Shown in pieces: positions 8,322 through 18,362 of a DNA stretch of 64,000 bases; positions within the stretch are counted from its first letter, which is position 1; each line of letters opens with the position of its first letter. Position numbers and translations under genes: made by a program. Under the pieces are notes generated by a model, which saw nothing but the letters and a program-made list of their open reading frames with translations, searched no databases and was not told the DNA's origin. Source of the DNA: SKVR01 sp964491395 (GTDB lineage: Bacteria; Bacteroidota; Bacteroidia; Bacteroidales; UBA7960); assembly GCA_964491395.1 (NCBI GenBank), contig CAZBGI010000005.1, positions 37,903 to 101,902 of the forward strand, given 5' to 3'.

Positions 8322-9821
8322 ATGCCTGAAAGAAAAAAACCTGCCAGGGAGCAGCGGCCGAATGTTATTGGTGCTTCAGCCCGACCTGTCTATGATAAAT
8401 TTAGCTTTGTCAAAAGCATTAAAGAGAAAATTCCTGATTCTTTGCTGCTGAAAAGTTTGAAAAAGGAGTTTAAAGAAGAGGAGATAATGCTCAGGGAAAA
8501 GGATGTAAACGACAAGCTTTATATTATTCTGGAAGGGTATGTGGCCCAGATGAAGAAGGATGAAGATTCGGGCACCCAGATAGGATTGCACGGGCCGGGT
8601 GACTTCATCGGGTTGTTATCTTTTCAGACGGGGGAGCCCGTTTTTACTACGGCCCGCGCCAGTACCGATGTTTCCAGCCTTTGTTTCGATCATCAAAGTT
8701 TTGAGGTATTTATGAACGAATATCCACAAATCAGTAAAACTTTGCAGGGGCTCATTTTTTCTAATCTTGCTGACCGGTACAGGAAAGTGGTGATGCTACA
8801 CGTAGAAGTAGCCAATTTATCACGCCAGCTGGAAGAAGAACGAAACCAGCTCAAGCGGGCCATTCAAGAGCTTGAACGTACCCGTAATGTACTTATTTCG
8901 CAGGAGAAAATGGCTACGCTTGGCGAGTTGACCTCTGGGTTGGCCCATGAAATTAATAATCCGGCTTCTGCTTTGCTCCGTTCGGTGGAATACCTCTCGG
9001 AGAATCTGCCTGATATGGCTGAGAAAGCCTCTTCATTGCCGGATACCGGGCTGGTAAGATTTTTTTTCGAAACGGGTTTTAAGCGCGAGTTTGCAGATAC
9101 TTCCGCGCAGCGCCAGCGAATGAAAGAACTACAATCAATGTATTCCGGTTTGTCCCGAAGCATGTTGCGCACCATGGCTGAAATGGAGCCCGGGGTTGTT
9201 GAGAAACTAACCCCTTTTATCGGGTCCGCCAAAAACCAGCCTTTGTTGCAATTATTAATTGATGCATATCAGTCGGGTGCTTTTCTCAATTCCATTAAAC
9301 TCTCCACCGCCCGCATAGAGTATCTGGTAAAAAGCCTTAAAAGTTACAGCCGGCAAGGGGGCAAAGATCCTGAAGTGTCAGATGTGAGAGATGGTATCAG
9401 GGAAACCCTTCAGATTATCGGAAACCGGTTGAAGGATATCAAAGTAGAAACCAACATGGAGCAGGTTTGTCCCGTAAAATGTTTCGTGGGTGAACTCAAC
9501 CAGGTCTGGACCAATATTATTATCAATGCATGCGATGCAATGGAAGATAGAGGAGAACTCTTTATCTCGTGTTATCCTGATCATGAAAAAAAGAAAGTTT
9601 TTGTCACCATTACAGATACAGGTCCGGGAGTGCCCAATAAAATCAAACAAAAAATATTTGATTCAAGCTTTACCACCAAAACTGCAGGTGGTGATTTTGG
9701 TTTGGGTATTGGTTTGGCCATCACTAAAAATATAGTGGAAAAGCATCATGGAACCATCAAAGTAAAGGATCATCCCGCCAAAGGTGCAGAGTTTGTTATC
9801 ACTCTTCCCTTAGCCCAATAG
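8322..9821 (+). CDS. Cyclic-nucleotide-binding-domain histidine kinase
   Basis: The 499-residue soluble protein has a cNMP-binding (Crp-like) domain at about 30-150 (DKLYIILEGYVAQM; LHGPGDFIGLLSF), a coiled coil at about 165-195, a DHp helix with the phospho-acceptor His in GLAHEINNPAS, and a HATPase_c domain with N box (NIIINACDAME), G1 box (DTGPGVP) and G2 box (GLGIGLAI). No transmembrane segment is seen, so it senses an internal signal. It follows a single-domain response regulator by 12 bp. The FixL/NtrB-like DHp sequence places it in the HPK4 type. The ligand of the cNMP-like domain is unknown. Confidence 0.9.
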   Translation: MPERKKPAREQRPNVIGASARPVYDKFSFVKSIKEKIPDSLLLKSLKKEFKEEEIMLREKDVNDKLYIILEGYVAQMKKDEDSGTQIGLHGPGDFIGLLSFQTGEPVFTTARASTDVSSLCFDHQSFEVFMNEYPQISKTLQGLIFSNLADRYRKVVMLHVEVANLSRQLEEERNQLKRAIQELERTRNVLISQEKMATLGELTSGLAHEINNPASALLRSVEYLSENLPDMAEKASSLPDTGLVRFFFETGFKREFADTSAQRQRMKELQSMYSGLSRSMLRTMAEMEPGVVEKLTPFIGSAKNQPLLQLLIDAYQSGAFLNSIKLSTARIEYLVKSLKSYSRQGGKDPEVSDVRDGIRETLQIIGNRLKDIKVETNMEQVCPVKCFVGELNQVWTNIIINACDAMEDRGELFISCYPDHEKKKVFVTITDTGPGVPNKIKQKIFDSSFTTKTAGGDFGLGIGLAITKNIVEKHHGTIKVKDHPAKGAEFVITLPLAQ

Positions 9822-9970
9822 CTGTTGGTGATCCTCTTTGCATTCAGGTTTATGAACTAAATCTGTTGATTAAGAGCAACTTTTTGATGGCTTTTGTAAA
9901 CCAAAGGCATTATTTGTGGTTCTAAGGGTATCTTGTCTTGTAAAAAATTATTTTAACCAGCGTATTAAAA

Positions 9971-11218
9971 ATGATACTCAATCTGATTTTTCTCATCCTG
10001 TTTATATTAGCTCTTGATTTTTACGGATATTATGGCCTGAAAAAACTGGGCCGCTACCCACCTTTCTCGAGGCGAAAAAAAATGATATTTCGTGTTTACT
10101 GGATAATGGATATTAGTTTTTTGGTTTTCGCCACCATCTGGACGCTTGTTATCCGCAACAGTTCCTGGGAAGATTATGTGCAGTACAGAAGCTACTTTTA
10201 TATTACGGGGGCTTTTATTCTTATTTTCCTGCCCAAAATTGTCTATCTTATCTTTACCCTACTTCATGATATCGTGTTGGTAATTAAGTGGTTGTACAGG
10301 AGGGCTTTCTCCCTGACAGAGCGAAATCATACTGCACGGCGGCCCCCGGTTTTACTTCTTGCAGGCTTTATTTTATCCTTGTTTATGTTTGGATGGGTTG
10401 CATATGGGATTCTTTACGGACGGTTTAACTTCCAGGTGAAAGAGGTTGAACTTGAGGTAGCTGATTTGCCCGAATCTTTCGATGGATTTCGTATTATCCA
10501 GTTTTCGGATACCCATTTAGGTAGTTTTGCCCGCTCCCGGCCGGTATTAAGGGGGATACAAAAAATGGCTGAGACTCCACACGATATGCTGGTTTTTACG
10601 GGCGATATGGTGAATAATGAAGCCATAGAAGCAGAAAAATTTGTGGATGCAATTGCCGGAATTGATTCCCCTCATGGTAAGTTCTCCATCCTGGGAAATC
10701 ACGATATGGGAGATTACCGCAGGTGGTACACCCTGGAAGAAAAGGCAGCCAACCTGGAGCAGTTGGAAGAATATCAGGCCGAAATGGGATTTGAGATGTT
10801 GAGAAATGAACATCGGTTCATTCGCAAAGGAAATGATTCTATCATGATTATCGGAGTGGATAACTGGGGCTTACCTCCTTTTGCGCAACTGGGAGACCTG
10901 AAACAAGCAGCAGGAGAAAACGCAGACTTTCCCACTCAAATATTGCTTTCCCACGATCCATCTCACTGGGCTGAAGAGGTTGTTCCTCAAACAGATATCT
11001 TTCTTACCCTTTCCGGGCACACGCATGGAATGCAGGCGGGTATCAGAACTGCCTGGTTTCAGCTGAGTCCTGTGGCTCTGAAATACGAACACTGGAATGG
11101 ACTTTACAGCGACGATAATCAGTTTTTGTATGTGAACCGTGGTTTTGGATTTATCGGATTCCCGGGAAGAATGGGGATGCGACCGGAGATAACCCTGTTT
11201 ACACTGAAACGCCAATAA
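9971..11218 (+). CDS. Membrane-anchored metallophosphoesterase
   Basis: The 415-residue protein has four N-terminal membrane segments (about 2-18, 34-56, 73-96, 117-142) and a calcineurin-like phosphoesterase domain from about residue 160. All metal motifs are present: SDTHLGS, GDMVNNEA, GNHDMGDY, LLSHDP and SGHTHGMQ. Relatives such as YkuE/YaeI types act on lipid or UDP-linked pyrophosphates at the membrane, but the substrate here cannot be assigned. It is convergent with pbpC, whose stop is 10 bp away. Confidence 0.85.
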   Translation: MILNLIFLILFILALDFYGYYGLKKLGRYPPFSRRKKMIFRVYWIMDISFLVFATIWTLVIRNSSWEDYVQYRSYFYITGAFILIFLPKIVYLIFTLLHDIVLVIKWLYRRAFSLTERNHTARRPPVLLLAGFILSLFMFGWVAYGILYGRFNFQVKEVELEVADLPESFDGFRIIQFSDTHLGSFARSRPVLRGIQKMAETPHDMLVFTGDMVNNEAIEAEKFVDAIAGIDSPHGKFSILGNHDMGDYRRWYTLEEKAANLEQLEEYQAEMGFEMLRNEHRFIRKGNDSIMIIGVDNWGLPPFAQLGDLKQAAGENADFPTQILLSHDPSHWAEEVVPQTDIFLTLSGHTHGMQAGIRTAWFQLSPVALKYEHWNGLYSDDNQFLYVNRGFGFIGFPGRMGMRPEITLFTLKRQ

Positions 11219-11228
11219 TGCAGCAGTT

Positions 11229-13604
11229 TCATGGTTTTCTCACTTTTATCCGGATTTCCTTTTGCAGGGAATTTCCCTTGTGGTCAGTAACCAGCAGGGT
11301 GTGCAACCCTTCATTGGGGCGAAATCCCATTTCATGAAAGTCTGTAGTACTTCCCTTGTATTCCTGGTTAAGATGCCAATGGATAGTACTTTTCTCATGG
11401 CGATGCGCCACCCGGAAAATAACCTCTCCGGGGGTACCATCCAGCTCGTAGGGAATAAAAATATCAACAGATTCTGAAGGATAAATCCACTGCATGGGGC
11501 CCGAATCCTGTGCAGAAGATCTGCAATCCTGGTGAAATGGAGGAAGGGGCTTGTAAAAGGGGTGGCTGCGTCGAAAATAATATTCCTGAACAGGAGGCAA
11601 GACAAACCACGACTGAGTTTCCATGTCTGCCCAGGAAGCACATTCGGAGTTAACTCTCTTTCCTGATTTTTTGTCGAGATGAACCGTTATATGGTGAGGA
11701 CAAACACCGGTTTGAAATTCTACCCGGGGTGCTTGCAGGGTATCCACTTCAGGGCATAAACCGGATGCCGGGTAGCCACTTGTTCTGCAAACCCTGACCG
11801 GGTTGAGATCATCATGAGGAGCAGCAAACCAGGGCTGGGCAGGGAGGATGCCAAAGATGTCAAACATCACGGGAGCTGCAGCAGCAATTCCTGTTAGGTC
11901 TGGCCGCCCTTCACCCGTGGCATTTCCAACCCATACCGCAACCACATATTTCGAATTTACCCCGATACTCCATGCATCACGATTGCCATAACTGGTGCCG
12001 GTTTTCCAGGCGATTTTTCTTTTGTCGGCAAACAATTGCCAGTTAGCCTCTGTATCGGGGCGCGATGCCTCTACCATGGCTTCAAAGGTATGCCACAGTA
12101 CGCCGGGAGTGAACGGGGAAGGTGCTGATGTGCCAGTACCCCTTTCTTTGGAAGAAAGGTAGGTGAGTGGATGGAAAGTATGGGATGCTGAACCCGGTTC
12201 CTGCTGTGGAATCTGATTCAGGCTTCTTGCCAGGGAAGCATAAGCTCCTGCAATTTCCCACAGGGTTACTTCACCTCCACCCAGTATCATCGACAAACCG
12301 TAATGAGAAGAAGGCTTGTCGAAAGTGTTCATACCGCAACTTTTCAGTAATGCATGAAATTTGTCCGGATCATACTCCTGAAGCATACGCACCGCCGGGA
12401 TATTCAATGATCTTGCCAGGGCAAGGCTTGCCGGTACTGCTCCCTCATAGGTCCGGGTGAAGTTTTCCGGTGTAAACCCCCGGAAGAAAGTTGGAACATC
12501 AGGAACAAGGGTGTGGGGCAGGATTTGTCCTTCCTGCAGCAACCCTGCATACAGAAAAGGTTTTAATAAACTTCCCGGACTGCGTCGGGAGGAAATTATA
12601 TCTACTTTTACTGCGTTTACAGGGAGGTTTCCCTGGGATATATTGCCCAGGTAAACAAGTACTTCACCTGTATTTACATCTGCTACCAGGGCGGAAATAT
12701 TGTGAATATGGTTGGCTCTGAGGATTTCGTGATGTTGCTGTAAAAACCGGGCTGTCCTTCCTTGCAAATCAGGGTGGATGGTCGTATAAATTTGCTCTCC
12801 CTCTCTTCCATCCCGGATGCTTCGGGTAAAAAGGTGAGGAGCGAGTTGTGGCAAGGGATAAGGCGGTCCGGGCGTGGGTTCTGCAAGCGAGAGCTTAAGC
12901 GTCATTTCATCCAGGTATCCTCTTTGGTACAGCAGGGTAAGCAACCGGTTGCGCTTTTGTAGCAATAGCTGCTGGTTTTTCCCGGGGAAAATCAATGCCG
13001 GACTGTTGGGTAAAACCGCCAGGGTAGCCGCTTCGGCCCACGAAAGCTCCTCTGGTGTATGGGAAAAATACCGCCAGGAGGCAGCCTGCAGCCCTACCAC
13101 ATTTCCTCCCATGGGTGCGTGGGCAGCATACATTTGCAGAATCTCTTCCTTACTGTATCTCAGTTCCAGACGCATGGCAAGCCATACTTCAATAATTTTT
13201 TCTTTCAGGGTACGGGCTTTTCCCTTTCGGCTGAGCCTGATAACCTGCATGCTCAGGGTGCTGGCACCACTTTTCATCCCTTCCTTTTTCAGGTTCTGTA
13301 AAATGGCTCGACCGATGGCAAGCGGATTGAATCCGGGGTGATAGGGAAAGTACCGGTCTTCGAAATTGATGAGTGCTGTTTTATAGTTTTCGGGTAAGGA
13401 TTCTCCCGGCGGGAATCGCCATTGCCCGTCATGGGCTACCGTGGCATTGAGCAACTGATGATCAGCATCGTACATTACTGTGCTGTAAACCTCAGGAAAT
13501 AATTTCCGGGGTAGGGAAAATAACCATAATCCTGCCAGAAGCAAAAGCAACATGCAGATTACCCATTTTCGGTAGTACAGGATTTTCCTCAGGATTTGAT
13601 GCAT
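11229..13604 (-). CDS. pbpC: Penicillin-binding protein 1C
   Basis: The 791-residue protein has an N-terminal anchor (about 13-31), a GT51 glycosyltransferase domain with the catalytic FEDRYFPYHPG (Glu82), and a transpeptidase domain with Ser345 in SPGSLLKP and the KTGTS box in AWKTGTSYGNRDAW. It ends with the extra C-terminal domain found in PBP1C (about 690-791). These bifunctional enzymes polymerise and cross-link peptidoglycan in the periplasm. In many Gram-negatives pbpC follows an alpha-2-macroglobulin gene; none is present here. Convergent with the phosphoesterase gene. Confidence 0.93.
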   Translation of the reverse strand: MHQILRKILYYRKWVICMLLLLLAGLWLFSLPRKLFPEVYSTVMYDADHQLLNATVAHDGQWRFPPGESLPENYKTALINFEDRYFPYHPGFNPLAIGRAILQNLKKEGMKSGASTLSMQVIRLSRKGKARTLKEKIIEVWLAMRLELRYSKEEILQMYAAHAPMGGNVVGLQAASWRYFSHTPEELSWAEAATLAVLPNSPALIFPGKNQQLLLQKRNRLLTLLYQRGYLDEMTLKLSLAEPTPGPPYPLPQLAPHLFTRSIRDGREGEQIYTTIHPDLQGRTARFLQQHHEILRANHIHNISALVADVNTGEVLVYLGNISQGNLPVNAVKVDIISSRRSPGSLLKPFLYAGLLQEGQILPHTLVPDVPTFFRGFTPENFTRTYEGAVPASLALARSLNIPAVRMLQEYDPDKFHALLKSCGMNTFDKPSSHYGLSMILGGGEVTLWEIAGAYASLARSLNQIPQQEPGSASHTFHPLTYLSSKERGTGTSAPSPFTPGVLWHTFEAMVEASRPDTEANWQLFADKRKIAWKTGTSYGNRDAWSIGVNSKYVVAVWVGNATGEGRPDLTGIAAAAPVMFDIFGILPAQPWFAAPHDDLNPVRVCRTSGYPASGLCPEVDTLQAPRVEFQTGVCPHHITVHLDKKSGKRVNSECASWADMETQSWFVLPPVQEYYFRRSHPFYKPLPPFHQDCRSSAQDSGPMQWIYPSESVDIFIPYELDGTPGEVIFRVAHRHEKSTIHWHLNQEYKGSTTDFHEMGFRPNEGLHTLLVTDHKGNSLQKEIRIKVRKP

Positions 13605-13690
13605 GGCGTAAAATTAATGAGAATTTATTTTTATCATCAAAATAACACAAACCAAAAGGGAGAAACTATCACTATCTGCTAAAAATTTCG

Positions 13691-13698
13691 TACGTTTG
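13691..13698 (+). promoter_or_regulatory. -7 element upstream of smpB
   Basis: TACGTTTG matches TAnnTTTG. Transcription would start near 13703, giving a very short leader to the ATG at 13716. No clear -33 element. This rules out the in-frame GTG at 13698 as the start. Confidence 0.55.
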
Positions 13699-13715
13699 TG
13701 CCCCCAAATAAAGCT

Positions 13716-14162
13716 ATGGCGAACAAACTCAACATAAAAAACAAAAAAGCTTCTTTCGAATTTTTCCTGCTGGAGAAATTTGTGGCAGGCATGGTACTCA
13801 CCGGAACAGAGATAAAATCCCTGCGGGCCGGAAAGGCCAGCATTAATGAGGCCTATTGTACTTTCGTCAACGATGAGCTGTTTGTCCGTAACATGAACAT
13901 CTCAGAATATGAGTACGGAACCTACAACAACCATGAGCCCAAGCGGGACCGCAAGCTTTTACTTACGGCCAAAGAGTTGAAAAAGCTACAGGCAGCCTTG
14001 AATGAGAAGGGGCTGACCCTTATACCTACCTTTTTATTTATCAATGAGAAGGGATTGGCAAAACTGGAGATTGCCCTGGCCCGAGGTAAAAAACTTTATG
14101 ATAAGAGAGAAACCCTGAAACAAAAGGATACAAAACGAGATTTAGAGAGGAGTGGTTACTAA
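13716..14162 (+). CDS. smpB: SsrA-binding protein SmpB
   Basis: The 148-residue protein has the SmpB core: NKKASFEFFLLEKFVAGMVL, the GTEIKSLRAGKASINEAY motif, YEYGTYNNHEPKRDRKLLL, and a basic C-terminal tail (KKLYDKRETLKQKDTKRD). SmpB brings tmRNA to stalled ribosomes for trans-translation. ATG 13716 is preferred over the upstream GTG because of the promoter position and the conserved N-terminus. No tmRNA gene was recognised next to it. Confidence 0.96.
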   Translation: MANKLNIKNKKASFEFFLLEKFVAGMVLTGTEIKSLRAGKASINEAYCTFVNDELFVRNMNISEYEYGTYNNHEPKRDRKLLLTAKELKKLQAALNEKGLTLIPTFLFINEKGLAKLEIALARGKKLYDKRETLKQKDTKRDLERSGY

Positions 14163-14167
14163 ACAGA

Positions 14168-14935
14168 TTAATCTTTTGAAAGGGTAGGGGGTTGGGTTCC
14201 CTTTGCAGGTTTATACTCATACCTTATTTTAACAGGTTTATTTTCCTTTTTATCCTCCTTCACTGCTTTTTCGCTATCCTCTGTTGAGTGGGTGGTCATC
14301 CAGTAAGGAGGATTGTCTTTATCCCATTCCTCTTCGGTTTCTTCCTCCAGTTCCCAGGAGTATTTTTTCCTCTGTGGACCTGTACCCTTAAAAAACAAGG
14401 CCAATACAATCCCGGCTACCATTCCCATCAGGTGACCTTCCCATGAAACCCTCTCGCGCAAGGGGAAAAGACCCCACACCAAACTTCCGTATAAAAAAGC
14501 CACCAGTAATGAAAGAGCCATCAACCGCGGATGACCACGTATTACCCCACTGACAAACAGAAATGCTGCCCAGCTGTATATAATGCCACTGGCACCGATA
14601 TGCCAGGATTCCCGGGCAAATACCCAAACCCACAACCCACTCATGATCCAGGCAAAAAGGGTAATGCGCAGTCCCAAATCACGATAAAAGTAAAACAATG
14701 CCCAACCCAGAATCAGCAAGGGCAAAGTGTTGGAATATAAGTGCTGGTAGCTTCCATGAATTAAGGGTGAAAAAATAATTCCCTTCAGCCCCTCTACTTG
14801 CAACGGATACACGCCAAAAGTGTGGAAACTGGTTTGTAATATATCTTCAGTGATTTTCACCCCCCATATGATAATGACCAGAATAACCGGAAAAAGAAAG
14901 GCGGACAGGATTTTGCTTTTATCTTTTGTTTGCAT
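14168..14935 (-). CDS. Rhomboid-family intramembrane serine protease
   Basis: The 255-residue polytopic protein shows rhomboid features: HGSYQHLYSNTLPLL (His and Asn of the oxyanion/structural helix), the nucleophile motif HIGASGIIYSWAA (GxSG) and the catalytic His in WEGHLMGMVAG. A charged cytoplasmic tail of about 75 residues ends the protein. Start chosen at 14935 (MQTKDKSKIL) rather than an upstream in-frame ATG at 14986, because the shorter form starts just before the first membrane helix. Convergent with smpB, 5 bp apart. Confidence 0.88.
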   Translation of the reverse strand: MQTKDKSKILSAFLFPVILVIIIWGVKITEDILQTSFHTFGVYPLQVEGLKGIIFSPLIHGSYQHLYSNTLPLLILGWALFYFYRDLGLRITLFAWIMSGLWVWVFARESWHIGASGIIYSWAAFLFVSGVIRGHPRLMALSLLVAFLYGSLVWGLFPLRERVSWEGHLMGMVAGIVLALFFKGTGPQRKKYSWELEEETEEEWDKDNPPYWMTTHSTEDSEKAVKEDKKENKPVKIRYEYKPAKGTQPPTLSKD

Positions 14936-15092
14936 GAAAAATATGTTATTCCCGGGGAAATACCGGATATTCCTAATTTCATGCAAGATAATAAAATTAT
15001 GGGTTCCTTTACTTGCAAGTCTTACCCGAAAAAATCATTTGTGCCAGGTATATTCCATTGGTTCTTAAAATCCCGAATTGCTAAAAAAGTAT

Positions 15093-15100
15093 TATATTTG
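15093..15100 (+). promoter_or_regulatory. -7 element upstream of sigma factor gene
   Basis: TATATTTG matches TAnnTTTG, 31 bp before the start codon. No -33 element at the usual spacing. Confidence 0.5.
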
Positions 15101-15130
15101 AAATAACCCACAAACATCTATAAAGCTACT

Positions 15131-15718
15131 ATGGCTGAAAAAAATCCAACTTCTTCTTCTGAAATTACCACTTACCTGCATGAGTTCAGCAATGGGAATA
15201 AGAAGGCATTGGATATGCTCTTCCCCATCGTGTATGACGAATTGCAAAAGGGTGCCCATCATCTGCGAAAGCAGTTTTTTAACCTTGACACTTTTAATAC
15301 AACAGCTATTGTACATGAAGCCTATCTGAAACTGATTCAGGCCGGTACTTTTGATGTGCAAAGCCGCTCACACTTCTTTTTTATCGCTGCCAAAGCCATG
15401 CGGCAGGTGCTTATCAATGCTTCTCTGAGAAAGCAAACCCTGAAAAGAGGGGAGAATCCTCTGAAAGTTGAAATGAGCGATATTGATAATAATATCCATT
15501 TAAGTGATCAAACGGCAGAAGACTTGCTAATGCTCAATGATGCCTTGAAAAAGCTTGAGCTACAGGATGAAAGACAGGCACAAATTGTAGAATGCCGTTT
15601 CTTTGGTGGTATGACCATTGAAGAAACCAGTATTGCCCTTGACATAAGCCCTGCTACCGTTAAACGAAGCTGGAATATGGCCAAAGCCTGGCTTTATATA
15701 GAACTCAATGAACAATGA
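15131..15718 (+). CDS. ECF-like RNA polymerase sigma factor (TIGR02999/Sig-70_X6 type)
   Basis: The 195-residue protein has sigma region 2 (about 20-95; FNTTAIVHEAYLKLI) and region 4 (about 130-190) with the helix-turn-helix MTIEETSIALDISPATVKRSW. The sequence between LRKQFFNLDTFNTTAIVHEA and the conserved AKAMRQVLINASLRK fits the TIGR02999 subgroup, whose genes commonly adjoin Ser/Thr kinase-TPR genes. Such a kinase gene starts 42 bp downstream. No anti-sigma factor of the FecR type is present, so control by the kinase, possibly phosphorylation, is inferred. Confidence 0.9.
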   Translation: MAEKNPTSSSEITTYLHEFSNGNKKALDMLFPIVYDELQKGAHHLRKQFFNLDTFNTTAIVHEAYLKLIQAGTFDVQSRSHFFFIAAKAMRQVLINASLRKQTLKRGENPLKVEMSDIDNNIHLSDQTAEDLLMLNDALKKLELQDERQAQIVECRFFGGMTIEETSIALDISPATVKRSWNMAKAWLYIELNEQ

Positions 15719-15760
15719 TTTTTTTCCGGATCCCCCTTTTGTTAACTCCAATTTTATTGT

Positions 15761-18340
15761 ATGAACTGGGACAGAGTTTCCGAATTGCATGAATCTTGCC
15801 TAGAATTGCCATCTCATCAATGGAAAGATTGGCTTGATAAACATTGCACCCATGACGACAGAGAGCAGGGTGTAGACACCATGGTACTAAAACTGTTAAA
15901 AAGCACATCAAAAGCAGATGATTTTTTTGATGTCCTTCATAAAAATATAGATGAGGACTTAGGTGTAGAAAAAGAGGAAGATTTTTTGAAGCCTGGTGAT
16001 AGATTTGGCAAATTCAAAATCTCAAAGGAGATAGGACATGGAGGTATGGCCAGGGTTTATCTTTGCTCCAGGGACGACGGACAGTTCGACCAGCAGGTAG
16101 CCGTAAAGATCATGAAGATGAAAGGTAACGTAGCCTTTTTGAAGGATAAATTCAGGCAGGAGCAGCAAATCCTGGCAGGAATCAATCATCCTAATATTGC
16201 GCAATTGTATGACGGGGGAATAACACCCGAAGGATATCCTTATATCGTGATGGAATATGTGGAAGGGCAGTCAATTGATGAATATTGTAAAGAGAAAAAG
16301 CCTCGTTTCGATGAACTGGTAAGGTTGTTTGAACAGGTTTGTAACGCCATGCAATATGCCCATAACAAACTCATTGTTCATCATGACATAAAACCAGCCA
16401 ATATCATGGTTAATGAGCAAGGGAATGTTAAACTGCTTGATTTTGGCATTTCCCAGGTTATATACAGCCAGGAGAAAAATACTCAGGAAGTCGATGCATT
16501 TAGTGGAACTCTTAAGTATGCGGCACCTGAGCAGTTTTCTTCCGCACCCCCTTCGGTGGAGTCTGATATTTTTAAGCTTGGGCTGGTATTTTATACCCTT
16601 CTCACAGATAAGCATTTCGATTATACCAAAGTAGCAGAAGGGCAATTGGAACGCGAAATTGGTAATGTCATTAATAAGGTCTCGCTACAATCCGGAACCT
16701 TGAGAGGTCTGAAAGAAAAAATCATCAGAACGGATCTTACCGCCATCCTGTTCAAATGTCTGGCTTCAGAACCCGGCCAACGGTTTTTGAGTGTAAGTGA
16801 GTTGTTACATGATTTGCGGAATATGCTCAGCATGCATCCCTTGCATTCACGGCAAGCCACCCTGGGGTATACCCTGGCCAAAAGATACCTTCGCAACCGA
16901 AAGAAGATTTGGCTTGTCACATTTTTTAATGTTGCCCTGGTAATAGCGCTGATATTCTGGATTAATCAATTTGTACAAACCATCCAGGAAAAGGAAAGAG
17001 CAGAATATTTGCTGGCATTTGTTTTCGATATTTTTGAGTCTGCGGATCCCGAGCTGCGACAAGGAGAAACAGTAACTGTTGTTGAGTTGCTCGAAAACAG
17101 CATTGAGAAGATTGATAATATCGAAAATCGTCCGGAATTTCAGATGGAGCTTTACCATTCTACAGGGATGATATTTACAGGGTTGGGAGAATGGGATCGG
17201 GGAAAAGATTTGTATCATAAAGCCCTGGATATTTTAAAAATGCTGCCCGAATCGCGGGCCCATCAGCTTACAAAAGCACATTTGAACAGAGATTTGGCAG
17301 CTTGCCACAGAAATCTCTCAGAAACCTTACAGGCCGACAGTCTTATTTCGTTGACCCTTGAAACCTACACTGCAAATATGTCACAAGTTGATCCCTTTGA
17401 TATGGCAAAAGCCTGGAATATAAAAGCTCATGTTGCCCGAATCGATGCACGACCTGAGGAAGGAATCAGGTATGCCCAAAAAGCCGTGTCCGTGCTTGAC
17501 CAGAATACTGATGTTGCCTCCTGGGAGCTTGTTTCTGCCAAAGCTAATATGGCCGCTGCCTTAAAAGACCTGTCCCGCTTTGACGAATCCTTGCAGGTAT
17601 CCCGGGAAGCGATGCAGATCATGGATCAGCTTGAAGATGAAATCAACAGTACGCGCGTGATGTTGTACGAAAACTTTGCTATTGCCCTGGCTCAATCCGG
17701 GAAAACAGAACAAGCCATAGAGGTACAGAAAGAGCTGGTGGAGATAAACACCCGATTGTATGGCGGGGATAGTCCTGCCACGTTAATATCCCTGTTGAAT
17801 ATGGCAGGAAACTATTATCGGCTGGACAATTATCATATTTCGGATTCTATCAATATGATGCTGTTGGATGTATTTATGGAAAGGTTTGGTCCGGCCAACA
17901 ATTATACCCTGTCAGTGATGTATAATCTGAGCAGCTCTTTTTACTCACAACGGAAATTTCAAAAAGCCCTTGAATTTCAATACAGGGTTCTGCAAGGGGA
18001 TATAGAGAACTTTGGAGATAAACATCCTTTCGTTGCCGGTGGATATTACAGCCTGGGACTAACCTATATGGAGCTGGAGCAATATGAAAAAGCACGTGAG
18101 AATCTTTTTACATCTCTTGAATTGTACAGGGAAAACTATGGTGAGAATCATCACCAAATTGCACGTGTTTATGGTCGGATAGCTGAACTGTATTGTCGGA
18201 TTGAAGATGCTGGCAATTGCAGCAATTATTTTGATAAGGCTTATGAAATTGCAATGAAAGTAGTAGGAGAGGAGCATCCCACCACACAGTCAATTGTGAA
18301 TAGAATGGAAGTTTATGAAGACTTTTTGTCTACACTTTAA
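15761..18340 (+). CDS. Membrane-spanning Ser/Thr protein kinase with TPR repeats
   Basis: The 859-residue protein has a Hanks-type kinase domain at about 86-350: glycine loop IGHGGMARVYLC, the VAVKIM lysine, catalytic loop HHDIKPANIMV, DFG in LLDFGIS and the APE motif in YAAPEQF. The usual HRD is HHD, so it is a non-RD kinase that may not need activation-loop phosphorylation. One membrane helix follows (about 383-403), then TPR-type repeats (about 430-859) that end in the tetratricopeptide-rich form YSLGLTYMELEQYEKARENL. The TPR region would lie outside the cytoplasmic membrane. It follows the sigma factor gene and is likely its regulator. Confidence 0.9.
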   Translation: MNWDRVSELHESCLELPSHQWKDWLDKHCTHDDREQGVDTMVLKLLKSTSKADDFFDVLHKNIDEDLGVEKEEDFLKPGDRFGKFKISKEIGHGGMARVYLCSRDDGQFDQQVAVKIMKMKGNVAFLKDKFRQEQQILAGINHPNIAQLYDGGITPEGYPYIVMEYVEGQSIDEYCKEKKPRFDELVRLFEQVCNAMQYAHNKLIVHHDIKPANIMVNEQGNVKLLDFGISQVIYSQEKNTQEVDAFSGTLKYAAPEQFSSAPPSVESDIFKLGLVFYTLLTDKHFDYTKVAEGQLEREIGNVINKVSLQSGTLRGLKEKIIRTDLTAILFKCLASEPGQRFLSVSELLHDLRNMLSMHPLHSRQATLGYTLAKRYLRNRKKIWLVTFFNVALVIALIFWINQFVQTIQEKERAEYLLAFVFDIFESADPELRQGETVTVVELLENSIEKIDNIENRPEFQMELYHSTGMIFTGLGEWDRGKDLYHKALDILKMLPESRAHQLTKAHLNRDLAACHRNLSETLQADSLISLTLETYTANMSQVDPFDMAKAWNIKAHVARIDARPEEGIRYAQKAVSVLDQNTDVASWELVSAKANMAAALKDLSRFDESLQVSREAMQIMDQLEDEINSTRVMLYENFAIALAQSGKTEQAIEVQKELVEINTRLYGGDSPATLISLLNMAGNYYRLDNYHISDSINMMLLDVFMERFGPANNYTLSVMYNLSSSFYSQRKFQKALEFQYRVLQGDIENFGDKHPFVAGGYYSLGLTYMELEQYEKARENLFTSLELYRENYGENHHQIARVYGRIAELYCRIEDAGNCSNYFDKAYEIAMKVVGEEHPTTQSIVNRMEVYEDFLSTL

Positions 18341-18362
18341 AGATAGTTTTACAACTTAATAA

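Noticed and set aside
13698..13700. GTG as start of smpB
   Set aside because: The -7 element TACGTTTG ends at this codon, and the extra six residues are not conserved; ATG 13716 is used.
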